DNA from: CAVYBY01 sp963766935
GTDB lineage: Bacteria > Actinomycetota > UBA4738 > HRBIN12
Direction of reading: 5' to 3'
DNA: 64,000 nt
Assembly: GCA_963766935.1 (NCBI GenBank)
Contig: CAVYBY010000012.1
Location: 62,001-126,000, forward strand
The notes beneath the pieces were generated by a model. It was not told where the DNA came from. It ran no database searches and saw nothing but the letters and a program-made list of their open reading frames with translations. Each line of letters starts with the position of its first letter. Positions within the stretch are counted from its first letter, which is position 1. The position numbers were made by a program, and so were the translations under genes. Positions 55,269 to 64,000 of this stretch are shown here, piece by piece.

Positions 55269-56230
55269 CGCGGCGCGGGACAGCCGGGTCCGTAGGCGAA
55301 CGCCGCCGAGCTCGGCCTCACGCGGCAGGCCGACTCGTCCACCGCGACGAACGCCGACGCGGGGATCCGCTTCAGCTGGTCGAGCAGCGTGTTCCTCCAC
55401 CGCGGATCGACCGTCCCCTGGACGAACCAGTCCGAGCCGTTGTCGGCGACGATCATCCCGTACCGCTTCATGGCGGTGAGGATCACGCGGGCATCGTGCC
55501 CGAACTTCGAGATGTCGAACCCCGCGGCGAGGCGGAACCGCGCTCCCATCGGCGGGCAGCGGGGATCGGAGCTGCCGGCCTCGTGCCGTGCCGGCCAGAG
55601 ATAGCGCGTGGACGTGCAGCCGACCGTGAACCGCAGCGCATGGCGGATCGCGCCGGCACGGACCTCGTCGTAGCGAATGAGCCCGGGGAAGATCGGCAGC
55701 CCCGCGGCGTCGGCGCTCGTCCAGCCCGCCGGCCGGAGATCGTTCGCGTGCGGGCCGCGGAGCGCGTAGATGGCGCCGCTGCCGGCCGTCGGGTGGCCGC
55801 CGTTCCAGCTGGCCGCGTACAGCTCGAACAGCGCGCATGTCGCGTGGTCGATCATCAGCACGTGACGGTCGCTGCCGCCTTCGACCGGCGTCGAGCGGCC
55901 GAACGGGTAGGGGCGGCGATCGCTCTCGCTCGCGTACCGGAACCTGACGCGGACCCGTGCCTTGCTGTGGGCGACGACGTCGTACGGCATGCCGTAGGCG
56001 GGCGGTCCGAAGTCGGGATGCACGTTGGTGGTGCCGGCATGGGCCGATCGTTTCCACACCGCGCTTCGCGAGTTCACCGGCAGACGCGAGATGTTCATGT
56101 TCCACACGTTGTCGGCGGGGAAGACCCGGCAGGGCACGGGGTCCGGGACCCGCGGGCGGGCCGACGCGCCGGCGGCGACAAGCAGCGGCAACGCCAGACC
56201 GAGAGCCACCGCGACGCGAACCCACCTCAT
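55265..56230 (-). CDS. secreted protein of unknown function
   Basis: 321 residues from ATG 56230, with a signal peptide (VRVAVALGLALPLLVAAGASA). The mature part begins CRVFPADNVWNMNISRLPV and includes HPDFGPPAYGMPYDVV, HVLMIDHATCALFELYAASW, IFPGLIRYDEV, RFTVGCTSTRYLWPARHEA and GMIVADNGSDWFVQGTVDPRW. I recall similar secreted proteins in soil actinobacteria and acidobacteria but no assigned function. Several cysteines may pair. Conserved His, Asp and Glu residues hint at an enzyme. Confidence 0.75.
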   Translation of the reverse strand: MRWVRVAVALGLALPLLVAAGASARPRVPDPVPCRVFPADNVWNMNISRLPVNSRSAVWKRSAHAGTTNVHPDFGPPAYGMPYDVVAHSKARVRVRFRYASESDRRPYPFGRSTPVEGGSDRHVLMIDHATCALFELYAASWNGGHPTAGSGAIYALRGPHANDLRPAGWTSADAAGLPIFPGLIRYDEVRAGAIRHALRFTVGCTSTRYLWPARHEAGSSDPRCPPMGARFRLAAGFDISKFGHDARVILTAMKRYGMIVADNGSDWFVQGTVDPRWRNTLLDQLKRIPASAFVAVDESACRVRPSSAAFAYGPGCPAPR

Positions 56231-56302
56231 GACCGGGTCATCGGCACCCCGGGGCACAACGATTGAATGCGCTGGTCACGGCGGCAATGAGCGCGCCGCC
56301 GC

Positions 56303-57391
<1,089 letters not shown>

Positions 57392-57426
57392 CGCCAGTCT
57401 ACGAGGGGGGCTTGGGCGGCCGGGTC

Positions 57427-57876
57427 CTACGAGCCGAACACGTGGAAGGCGATCGTGCGTTCCTTCGGCTCGTCCATCTCGAACAGGATCAGCCGCTGCC
57501 AGCGACCGAAGGCGGGCTCACCGCCGACCACCGGGATCGCATGCGACGTGGCCGAGAGCAGCATGGCCTTCACATGCGCGTGCCCGTTCCTCCGCTCGTC
57601 CGGATTGAGGTTCTGCGTACGGACGCTCATGTCGTCGTGCTCGTAGTACACGCCGTCCTCGGGGACGAGATCCACGAGCCGGCGACGAAGATCCGCCAGC
57701 GCACCCGTCTCCCACTCGTTGATGAACAGCGCGCAGGTGGTATGGGCGCAGAACGCCACCACGCAGCCGTCCGTCACGCCGGTGTCCTTGATCGCGCGGA
57801 GCAAGTCGTCGGTGATGTCGAGGAACGCATACCGCTCCGGCGCGGTCACCTCGACGGTCGCGGTGCTCGACTTCAT
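57427..57876 (-). CDS. YjbQ/UPF0047 family protein (secondary thiamine-phosphate synthase-type)
   Basis: 149 residues with the family signature: CVVAFCAHTTCALFINEWE, EDGVYYEHDDMSVRTQNLNPDERRNGHAHVKAMLLS and GRWQRLILFEMDEP. The conserved His and Glu residues form a possible metal or phosphate site. Some members have weak thiamine-phosphate synthase activity, the true role is unsettled. ATG overlaps the histidine-kinase stop. Confidence 0.9.
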   Translation of the reverse strand: MKSSTATVEVTAPERYAFLDITDDLLRAIKDTGVTDGCVVAFCAHTTCALFINEWETGALADLRRRLVDLVPEDGVYYEHDDMSVRTQNLNPDERRNGHAHVKAMLLSATSHAIPVVGGEPAFGRWQRLILFEMDEPKERTIAFHVFGS

Positions 57877-59222
57877 GAGTGCTTCCCCCCGCGCGCCGGA
57901 AGCTCGAAGGTGAACACGCTTCCCTCCCCGACCCGGCTCTCGGCGCGAATCTGCCCGCCGTGCGCCTCGACGACCGAGCGGGCGATGGCCAGGCCGATCC
58001 CCGTGCCACCGTCATCCCGGGATCGAGCCGTGTCCGCGCGGTAGAACCGCTCGAACAGCCGGGGCAGGTGCTCGGGCGCGATGCCCGATCCCGTGTCGCT
58101 CACCCGCACCTCGACGAACCCGTTCCGACGCCCCGCCGACACGATCACGTCTCCCCCGCGCCCGGTGAACCGGACGGCATTGTCCACGAGATTGAACAGC
58201 ACCTGGTGGACCCGCTCGGGATCGGCGTCGACGTGCGGCAGGCCGGGAGGAAGGCTGGGCCGGATCTGAACGCCGCACGCGGGCCGCGCGACTTCGATCT
58301 CTGAGATCACGCGGTCGACGAGCGGCGGCAGCGCCACGTCGGAACGGCGAAGCGGGACCTCCCCCGACTCGAGCTTCGAAAGATCCAGGAGCTGTTCCAC
58401 GAGCCGGCCGAGACGCTCGGTCTGGGTCAGCATCACCTGGAGGAGCTGGGGGTCCGGCCGTTCCACGCCGTCGAGCAGGTTTTCCAGGTGCGCCCGGATC
58501 GCCGTGATCGGGGTCTTCAACTCATGGGACACGTTGGCCACGAGGTCCCGCCGGCTCGTCTCCAGGTTCTCGAGCTCGCCGCTCATCCGGTTGAACGCCG
58601 TGGCCAGCCGGCCGACCTCGTCGCGGCTTGCCGTCTGCACGCGGACCCCGTACTCGCCGGTCTCCATGCGCTTGGCGGCCGCTGCCATGTCGCGAAGCGG
58701 CTGCGTCATCCCACGGGCGAGGAACCGCGCCAGCACGAGGGCGATCCCGGCCGCGAGCCCCCCGGCGAGGATGAACTGCCACCAGAAGGCGCCCAGGAAC
58801 GCGAACGTCGATCCGAGGCGGCCGAAGAAGCTCCGGTCGAGCGACGACCGCACGGCATAGACGAGGCTGACGACGCGGCCGTCCTTGACGACGGGGACGA
58901 CGGCGAACTCGAGGCCCCCCGCCGCGCCAACGTGGACCTGGCCGTCGTCGAACGCCGGCAGCGCGGCCGGCGGGGTCCCCTCGACGACGTCACCGGACGG
59001 CGTCGTGGTGACGAGGATCACGCCGGCCGGGGGCACGGCGAGGTTGCCGTCGGCCTCGGTTCGGGCCGCCCAGACCAGACGGAGCCGTTCCGAGTCCAGG
59101 TTCGACTCCCGCAAGACGTACCCGAGCATCAAGAAGACGAGGACGACGGTCACGCCCACGGCGAACACGATCGTCGAACCGAGCTTCGCGCGGATCGTGG
59201 GGAGCTTCTCGAGCGGACGCAT
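57873..59222 (-). CDS. membrane sensor histidine kinase (HAMP-HisKA-HATPase)
   Basis: 449 residues from ATG 59222; a GTG at 59228 overlapping the regulator stop is equally possible. Two transmembrane helices (STIVFAVGVTVVLVFLMLGYV; FWWQFILAGGLAAGIALVLARF) flank an extracytoplasmic sensor of about 110 residues. Then HAMP (LARGMTQPLRDMAAAAKRMETGEYGVRV), HisKA H-box VSHELKTPITAIRAHLENLL, N-box FNLVDNAVRF, G1 DTGSGIAPEHL, F-box and G2 DGGTGIGLAIARSVVEAHGG. Signal unknown. Pairs with the adjacent response regulator. Confidence 0.95.
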   Translation of the reverse strand: MRPLEKLPTIRAKLGSTIVFAVGVTVVLVFLMLGYVLRESNLDSERLRLVWAARTEADGNLAVPPAGVILVTTTPSGDVVEGTPPAALPAFDDGQVHVGAAGGLEFAVVPVVKDGRVVSLVYAVRSSLDRSFFGRLGSTFAFLGAFWWQFILAGGLAAGIALVLARFLARGMTQPLRDMAAAAKRMETGEYGVRVQTASRDEVGRLATAFNRMSGELENLETSRRDLVANVSHELKTPITAIRAHLENLLDGVERPDPQLLQVMLTQTERLGRLVEQLLDLSKLESGEVPLRRSDVALPPLVDRVISEIEVARPACGVQIRPSLPPGLPHVDADPERVHQVLFNLVDNAVRFTGRGGDVIVSAGRRNGFVEVRVSDTGSGIAPEHLPRLFERFYRADTARSRDDGGTGIGLAIARSVVEAHGGQIRAESRVGEGSVFTFELPARGGKHS

Positions 59223-59224
59223 GC

Positions 59225-59938
59225 TCACCCGCCGTGCTCCCGAAAGGCGTAGCCGACGCCGTGAACCGTGCGGATGAACCGTGGCTCGACGCCGTCCTCG
59301 CCGAGCTTGCGGCGGATGCGAGCGACGTGGGAGTCGACCACCCGGCCGCCGGCGTAGTCGCGGTATCCCCAGACGCGGTCCATCAACTGATCGCGGCTGA
59401 GCACGACCCCCGGATCGCGGGCCAGGGCGAGCAGGATCTCGAACTCGAGCGGCGTCAGCTGGATCTCGCCTTCGTCGACCGTGACCCGGCGGCGTCCCGC
59501 ATCGATCATGAGCCCGTCGCGCCGGAGCTCCTCCTCGGGGCCGGCCTGCGCGAGACGGATCCGATCCGTGCGACGCAGGATCGCCTTCACGCGGGCCGTC
59601 AGCTCGCGCAGGCTGAACGGTTTGGTCAGGTAGTCGTCCGCGCCGACGGCGAGCCCGGCCACCTTGTCGGCCTCTTCGGTGCGGGCCGTGAGCATCAGCA
59701 CGGGGGTCCATGTCGACCGCTGGATCTCCTTGCACACCTCGAGCCCGTCCATGCCCGGCAGCATCAGATCGAGCACGACGAGATCGGGATGGTGCTCGGT
59801 GTGCAGGACGATGGCCTGGGGTCCGTCGTGGGCGACGATCACGCCGAATCCCTCGCTCTCGAGCCGCGCGCGGACGGCTTCTGCGATGGCCTCTTCGTCG
59901 TCCACGACCAGAATGTTGCGTTCGGGCACGCGGGTCAT
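59225..59938 (-). CDS. OmpR/PhoB-family response regulator
   Basis: 237 residues: receiver with the acidic pair in VVDDEEAIAEAV, phospho-acceptor Asp in LVVLDLMLPGMDG, Thr in LMLTARTEEADKV and Lys in DDYLTKPFSLREL; C-terminal winged helix (LTPLEFEILLALARDPGVVLSRDQLMDRVWGY, RVVDSHVARIRRKLGEDG, RTVHGVGYAF). Overlaps the kinase gene. The pair sits between ispG and rseP, which are often adjacent elsewhere. Confidence 0.95.
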   Translation of the reverse strand: MTRVPERNILVVDDEEAIAEAVRARLESEGFGVIVAHDGPQAIVLHTEHHPDLVVLDLMLPGMDGLEVCKEIQRSTWTPVLMLTARTEEADKVAGLAVGADDYLTKPFSLRELTARVKAILRRTDRIRLAQAGPEEELRRDGLMIDAGRRRVTVDEGEIQLTPLEFEILLALARDPGVVLSRDQLMDRVWGYRDYAGGRVVDSHVARIRRKLGEDGVEPRFIRTVHGVGYAFREHGG

Positions 59939-60014
59939 CGTACGCCCGGGGTCGTGTGCGCCCGGGTCGAAAATGTTGAGAATTCGTGCTGGAACCGGTG
60001 CGGCGCAGGCCGAT

Positions 60015-61151
60015 TCAGCGGAATCGCGCGATGGGGTCGGTGATGTCGTTCACCACGGTCGCCAGCACGAAGGCGATCAGGAAGGCCATCACGACGGCCG
60101 AGACGGGGATCAGCCGGCGCATGTCGACGGGCTTTCCGCGGACGCGCTCGACGAGGAGAACGATCAGGTGTCCACCGTCGAACGGCGGGAGCGGCACGAG
60201 GTTGACGAGACCGACGAACACGGTGACGACGGCCAGCAGATACAGCAGGAGCCCCCAGGCGCCCACATCGCCGGTCGAGGCGGCCACCTGGCCGATGCCG
60301 ACGACACTCGTCGGGTCGGTCGCCTGCCGTGGAGATCCGGAGAACAACCGCCCGAAGGTTCGCCCGACACCCCGCGGACCGAAAACCTGGCCAAGCTGGC
60401 GGAACGAATCCCACACGGATGTGCCGACCCGGCCGGAGCCGGTAAGGACCGCCTCGAACAGCGGGAGCCTGCGCACCTCGCGCAGGACGCCGATCCGTCC
60501 GATGCGATGGCCTTCGACGTCGAGCGCAGCCGGCGTCACCGAGATGTCCAGCTGCCGGCCGTCGCGCTCGAGGCCGAAGTCGATCGGGGTGCCGGGCCGG
60601 CCCTGCACATACTCGACGAGGTCCCCCCACGTGGCGATCGGGTGGCCGTCGACGCTCACGATCCGGTCGCCGGCCCGCACCCCGGCGAGGGACGCCGGGG
60701 ATCGAACGTCGCCCACCTGCTGGGTGACCTCGCCCACGACCGGGGGCTCGCGCAGCTGCGCCGCGGGAGACTCGGCCACGTCGCCCCAGACGGTGAAGAC
60801 GATCGTGAACAAGACGGCCGCGACGAGCGCGTGCGAGGCCGGGCCCGCAAAGATCACCAGCGCGCGCTGCCAGATCGGCTTCGATCCGTAGGCGCCGGCC
60901 TCGTCCCCGGGTGCGACCGGCTCGTACGGGTTCATCCCGGCGATCTTCACGTAGCCCCCGAGCGGGAGCGCCTTGACGCCGTACTCGATCCCGCCGCGCC
61001 ACGTCGACCAGATCCGAGGGCCGAAGCCGACGAAGTACTCCTTTACCTTGAAGCCGAACGCGCGGGCGACGACGTAGTGGCCGAGCTCGTGAACGAGGAT
61101 GACAACCAGCAGGAGACCGAAGAAGAGGACGACGGCCAAGGCTCCGGACAC
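60015..61151 (-). CDS. site-2 zinc metalloprotease RseP/Rip1 (M50)
   Basis: 378 residues. Intramembrane protease that cleaves anti-sigma factors or other membrane proteins. Zinc motif VHELGHYVVARAFG near residue 20, a PDZ domain (ASLAGVRAGDRIVSVDGHPIATWGDLVEYV), and the second active-site motif NLVPLPPFDGGHL near residue 320; four transmembrane helices. GTG start. Directly downstream of dxr, the standard order. Confidence 0.95.
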   Translation of the reverse strand: MSGALAVVLFFGLLLVVILVHELGHYVVARAFGFKVKEYFVGFGPRIWSTWRGGIEYGVKALPLGGYVKIAGMNPYEPVAPGDEAGAYGSKPIWQRALVIFAGPASHALVAAVLFTIVFTVWGDVAESPAAQLREPPVVGEVTQQVGDVRSPASLAGVRAGDRIVSVDGHPIATWGDLVEYVQGRPGTPIDFGLERDGRQLDISVTPAALDVEGHRIGRIGVLREVRRLPLFEAVLTGSGRVGTSVWDSFRQLGQVFGPRGVGRTFGRLFSGSPRQATDPTSVVGIGQVAASTGDVGAWGLLLYLLAVVTVFVGLVNLVPLPPFDGGHLIVLLVERVRGKPVDMRRLIPVSAVVMAFLIAFVLATVVNDITDPIARFR

Positions 61152-61172
61152 GCTTGGGGGACCTCCGGCCGG

Positions 61173-62333
61173 CTAGCCGTCTCCGTCGACGATCGCATGA
61201 GCGACCGAGCGGGCCCATGCATCGGCGCGCTCGATGTTCACGACGGAGACCACCGACGCCGGCTCGTGCTCGTCCACCACGCGCTGAGCGATCTCGACGA
61301 TGCGCGTGAGCGGGATCTTCCCCTCGAGGAAGGCCATCACGGCAACCTCGTTGGCCGCGTTCATCGCGGCCGGGAACGTGAGCCCGAGCTCACCGACGCG
61401 GTACGCGAGATCGACCGCCGGGAACGCCTCCCGATCGACCGGCTCGAACGACAGCGTTCGATCGGTGAGCGGCACCGGCTCGATCCCCTGCGGAAGGCGT
61501 TCCGGCCATGCCAGCGCCTGCTGGATCGGCAACCGCATGTCGGCCGAGGCCATCTCGGCGCGGATCGAACCGTCGCGGAACTCCACCATCGCGTGGACGA
61601 TGCCCTCGCGATGGATGAGCACGTGGATCTGCGAGTAGTCGAGGTCGAAGAGGTGATGCGCCTCGATCACCTCGAGACCCTTGTTCATGAGGGTCGCCGA
61701 GTCGATCGTGATCTTGGGGCCCATCGTCCACACGGGGTGCTGCAGGGCCTCCTTCACCGACGCCCGCGCGAGCTCCTCGCGGCCCCATCCGCGAAACGGA
61801 CCGCCCGAACCGGTCAGCACGACCCGCTTGAGGTCCTCGCGACGCTCGCCCCGCAGCGCCATCGCCAGCGCGGCGTGCTCGGAGTCGACGGGCAGGAGCC
61901 GCTCGGGCTCTCCCTTGATGAGGTCCATGACCAGCTCGCCGCCGACGACGAGGGATTCCTTGTTGGCCAGCGCCAGCGTCTTGCCGCTCTGCAGCGCCGC
62001 GAGCGTCGGCCCGAGTCCCGCGGACCCGACCAACGCGTTCAGCACCAAGTCCGCCTCCGTGTAGCCGGCCAGACGCTCGGCCGCATCCGGTCCGACCAGC
62101 AGGTCGAAGCCGCGGATCGCGCCCAGCTTCTGGCGGATGTCGTCGGCCGCCACCTGGTCCGCGATCGCGACGACCGGAGGCAGGAACTCGCGGATCTGGC
62201 CGACGAGCAACTCCTGATTGGCCCCGGCCGCGGACAGGCCGACCACCCGGAAGCGTTCGGGATTGCGGCGCACGACGTCGAGGGCCTGTGTCCCGATCGA
62301 CCCCGTCGAACCCAGGATCGTGAGCGATCTCAT
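61173..62333 (-). CDS. dxr: 1-deoxy-D-xylulose-5-phosphate reductoisomerase
   Basis: First committed step of the methylerythritol phosphate pathway. 386 residues: NADPH motif LTILGSTGSIGTQALDVV, ALANKESLVVGGELV, metal/substrate loop LPVDSEHAALAMAL, TGSGGPFRGW, HPVWTMGPKITIDSATLMNKGLEVIEAHHLFD, and FPAAMNAANEVAVMAFLEG. ATG at 62333. Lies between cdsA and rseP as in most bacteria. Confidence 0.97.
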   Translation of the reverse strand: MRSLTILGSTGSIGTQALDVVRRNPERFRVVGLSAAGANQELLVGQIREFLPPVVAIADQVAADDIRQKLGAIRGFDLLVGPDAAERLAGYTEADLVLNALVGSAGLGPTLAALQSGKTLALANKESLVVGGELVMDLIKGEPERLLPVDSEHAALAMALRGERREDLKRVVLTGSGGPFRGWGREELARASVKEALQHPVWTMGPKITIDSATLMNKGLEVIEAHHLFDLDYSQIHVLIHREGIVHAMVEFRDGSIRAEMASADMRLPIQQALAWPERLPQGIEPVPLTDRTLSFEPVDREAFPAVDLAYRVGELGLTFPAAMNAANEVAVMAFLEGKIPLTRIVEIAQRVVDEHEPASVVSVVNIERADAWARSVAHAIVDGDG

Positions 62334-62391
62334 CGTCTTCAAGGGTACCCCGTCGCCACGATGAACCGTGGAAGGGCCCGCGGCGCCGGGA

Positions 62392-64000
62392 TCAGCCGGT
62401 GATGACGCGCAGGAACAGGTACGCCGCCGGCGCCACGAACAGCAGCGAGTCGATCCGGTCGAGGACGCCACCGTGGCCGGGCAGCACGCTCCCCATGTCC
62501 TTGATCCCGAGGTCGCGCTTGAGGAGCGACTCGGCGAGATCGCCGAACGTCGCCGCCACCGCCACCACGATCCCGAAGATCGCCGCGCCGAGCTGGTCGT
62601 GCTTGAACACGTCCACCCAGGCGCTCACGACCGACGCGGACACGATGACCGTGACGACGAGTCCCGCGATGGCCCCTTCCCACGACTTCTTCGGGCTGAT
62701 CGAGGGAGCGAACCCCACCCGGATGAACGCCCCACCCATGATCGATCCCGTGAGGAACGCCGTGGAGTCGTACAGGAGCGTCAGCCCGATCACCGTGATC
62801 ACGAGCGATGTTCCGTCGTTCCACGACAACAGCGCGACGAGGTAGCCGGCGAGCAGGGGGATCCACGCCATGTTCAGCACGGTGAGTCCGAGGTCGCCGG
62901 CGACGCCGCTGCGATGCGCAGCCGGAACGGTCATGAACCACAGGAACGTCGCCACGAGCCCGAGCGAGAACATCGCGAGCAATGCGCTCTCGCCCCGCAA
63001 GTACGCGCCGCCCATCATCAGCGCGCCCGCAACCAGCCCGACCGCGGTCGCCGGCTGGCGGCTGCGCTTGACCATGACGCCGAAGAACTCGCCCTGCGCG
63101 AAGAGTGCGACCCCCGTGGCGACCACGGCGAACACCGCCTTGTCGATGGCGAGCGCGCCCAGTGCCACGGCCGCAAGCACGATGCCGGTCATGAACGCGG
63201 CCGGCACGTCGCGCTCGACGCCGCCCCCGCGCTGATCGAAGTCGGCGCCGACCTCGACCGAGGTGGGCTCCTGCCAGGACGGACCGCCGTACCCCTCGGT
63301 CCCCACGACGACGGTCCGCGGCGCTTCGAGATCGCCGAGGATGCCCTCGTCGTCCTCGAGAACCGAGCCGTGCTCGATTCCACCCCGCTGGGCATCGTCT
63401 TCAAGGACGACGTCCCCGATCTCGTCGTCGTCGAAGTCGTCCGTCGAGGTCTCGCCGCGCATCGAGCCGGCGAAGTGCTCGGCGGCCGCCTCGAGCTCCG
63501 ATTCCGTGGGCATGTCGTCGCCGGCATCATCGATCTCATCCAGACCGAGCGTCGGAAGCGGAGCCGTCACCGTCGGTTCGGCGTGTGCGTCGCCCGCCGG
63601 AGCGTCGACGTCGTCCTCCGACCACGCTTCCTCGTCCGTGCTCGCCCAGATCGGCGAGTCCTCGTCACCGGCAACGTCGACGATCGAGTCGTCGACGGGC
63701 TCGATGTCCGAGGGTCGCGCGCTGACCTCCACTTCGACCTCGTCCACGGTTTCGCCTTCTTCCAGTGGCTCGTCGCCGAGGCCGCCTTCGACATCGAGCA
63801 CGGTGGTCTCGTACCAGGCGTCGTCGTCGCCTGGGATCGCGGCGTCGCCGGATGGCTCCGGAGTGGGTGCCGATGGCTCATGCCCGACGATGTCGACGTG
63901 CTCTTCGCGCGGCTCGACCGGGCCGGCCGCCTCGTCGGGCTCGTCGAAGTCGATGTCCCGGATCGGAGCGAAGAACTTATCGAGGTCTTCGAACAGATCC
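62392..64000 (-). CDS. cdsA: phosphatidate cytidylyltransferase with long acidic N-terminal extension (5' end outside window)
   Basis: Makes CDP-diacylglycerol. The C-terminal 270 residues have about eight transmembrane helices and the family signature: SPKKSWEGAIAGLVV, GDLAESLLKRDLGIKDMG, LPGHGGVLDRIDSLL. The frame stays open to the right edge, so at least 265 more residues precede the membrane part. They are strongly acidic (EPLEEGETVDEVEVEV, WSEDDVDAPAG, DDFDDDEIGDVVLEDD) and probably disordered. Usual CdsA is about 270-300 residues. The start codon is not visible. dxr follows after 58 bases. Confidence 0.92.
   Translation of the reverse strand, partial: DLFEDLDKFFAPIRDIDFDEPDEAAGPVEPREEHVDIVGHEPSAPTPEPSGDAAIPGDDDAWYETTVLDVEGGLGDEPLEEGETVDEVEVEVSARPSDIEPVDDSIVDVAGDEDSPIWASTDEEAWSEDDVDAPAGDAHAEPTVTAPLPTLGLDEIDDAGDDMPTESELEAAAEHFAGSMRGETSTDDFDDDEIGDVVLEDDAQRGGIEHGSVLEDDEGILGDLEAPRTVVVGTEGYGGPSWQEPTSVEVGADFDQRGGGVERDVPAAFMTGIVLAAVALGALAIDKAVFAVVATGVALFAQGEFFGVMVKRSRQPATAVGLVAGALMMGGAYLRGESALLAMFSLGLVATFLWFMTVPAAHRSGVAGDLGLTVLNMAWIPLLAGYLVALLSWNDGTSLVITVIGLTLLYDSTAFLTGSIMGGAFIRVGFAPSISPKKSWEGAIAGLVVTVIVSASVVSAWVDVFKHDQLGAAIFGIVVAVAATFGDLAESLLKRDLGIKDMGSVLPGHGGVLDRIDSLLFVAPAAYLFLRVITG

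Overview
The window is a stretch of high-GC chromosome that looks actinobacterial. From memory, the gene order follows the Mycobacterium tuberculosis backbone from dut (Rv2697c) to cdsA (Rv2881c): dut, nrdR, a LysM gene divergent from lexA, hflX, dapF, miaA, miaB, recX, recA, ftsK, rnj, dapA, dapB, an M16 peptidase, pnp, rpsO, ribF, truB, rbfA, infB, nusA, proS, ispG, rip1/rseP, dxr, cdsA. The LexA sites (CGAAC-N4-GTTCG type), class II ribonucleotide reductase and succinylase-type lysine pathway fit a deep-branching Actinomycetota lineage. I cannot name the genus.

Layout. 0-1.3 kb: a small acidic repeat protein and four tRNA genes (Val-CAC, Val-GAC, Cys-GCA, Gly-GCC). 1.3-9 kb: dNTP supply and damage response (dut, nrdJ, nrdR with paired NrdR boxes; lexA divergent from a YneA-like LysM gene over three SOS boxes), then a SIS protein and hflX. 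9-16.8 kb: a tightly overlapping minus-strand run, dapD-dapC-dapE-dapF-miaA-miaB-rny. 17-22.6 kb: recX-recA, with recA carrying a homing-endonuclease intein, then thpR, cinA and a RodZ-like gene. 23.6-32.6 kb: ftsK, rnj, dapA, PduO-type cobalamin adenosyltransferase, Eis-like acetyltransferase, dapB, M16 peptidase. 32.6-36.4 kb: pnp, rpsO, ribF. 36.5-41.5 kb: an accessory envelope cluster (osmoprotectant-binding lipoprotein, degenerate PAP2 fused to a kinase, lipoprotein, intact PAP2, MprF/AglD-type membrane protein). 41.5-50 kb: the translation operon rimP-nusA-ylxR-infB-DUF503-rbfA-nrnA-truB with proS upstream. 50-56.2 kb: two tandem secreted RCC1-repeat proteins, trpE-trpG, a DinB/MDMPI-fold protein and an unknown secreted protein. 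56.3-64 kb: ispG, yjbQ, a two-component system, rseP, dxr and cdsA, which runs off the right edge.

How the genes connect. Six lysine/diaminopimelate genes are present (dapA, B, C, D, E, F). RNA turnover is well represented (RNase Y, RNase J, PNPase, NrnA-type DHH). NrdJ needs adenosylcobalamin, which the PduO-type enzyme can make. RecA, LexA and the LysM protein form an SOS module.

Data quality. About eleven genes change reading frame in the middle of clearly conserved protein sequence (miaA, miaB, rny, the recA intein, thpR, cinA, rodZ, rnj, dapB, the MprF-like gene, trpE). In most cases I could resolve, a single base is gained or lost in a short G/C run. Protein conservation resumes immediately in another frame, so I read these as probable assembly indels rather than decay. 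They are densest between 13 and 22.6 kb. The most interesting leads are the RecA intein, the PAP2-kinase fusion cluster, the D-T-E-G repeat protein, and an exact 27-bp triplication inside dapB.
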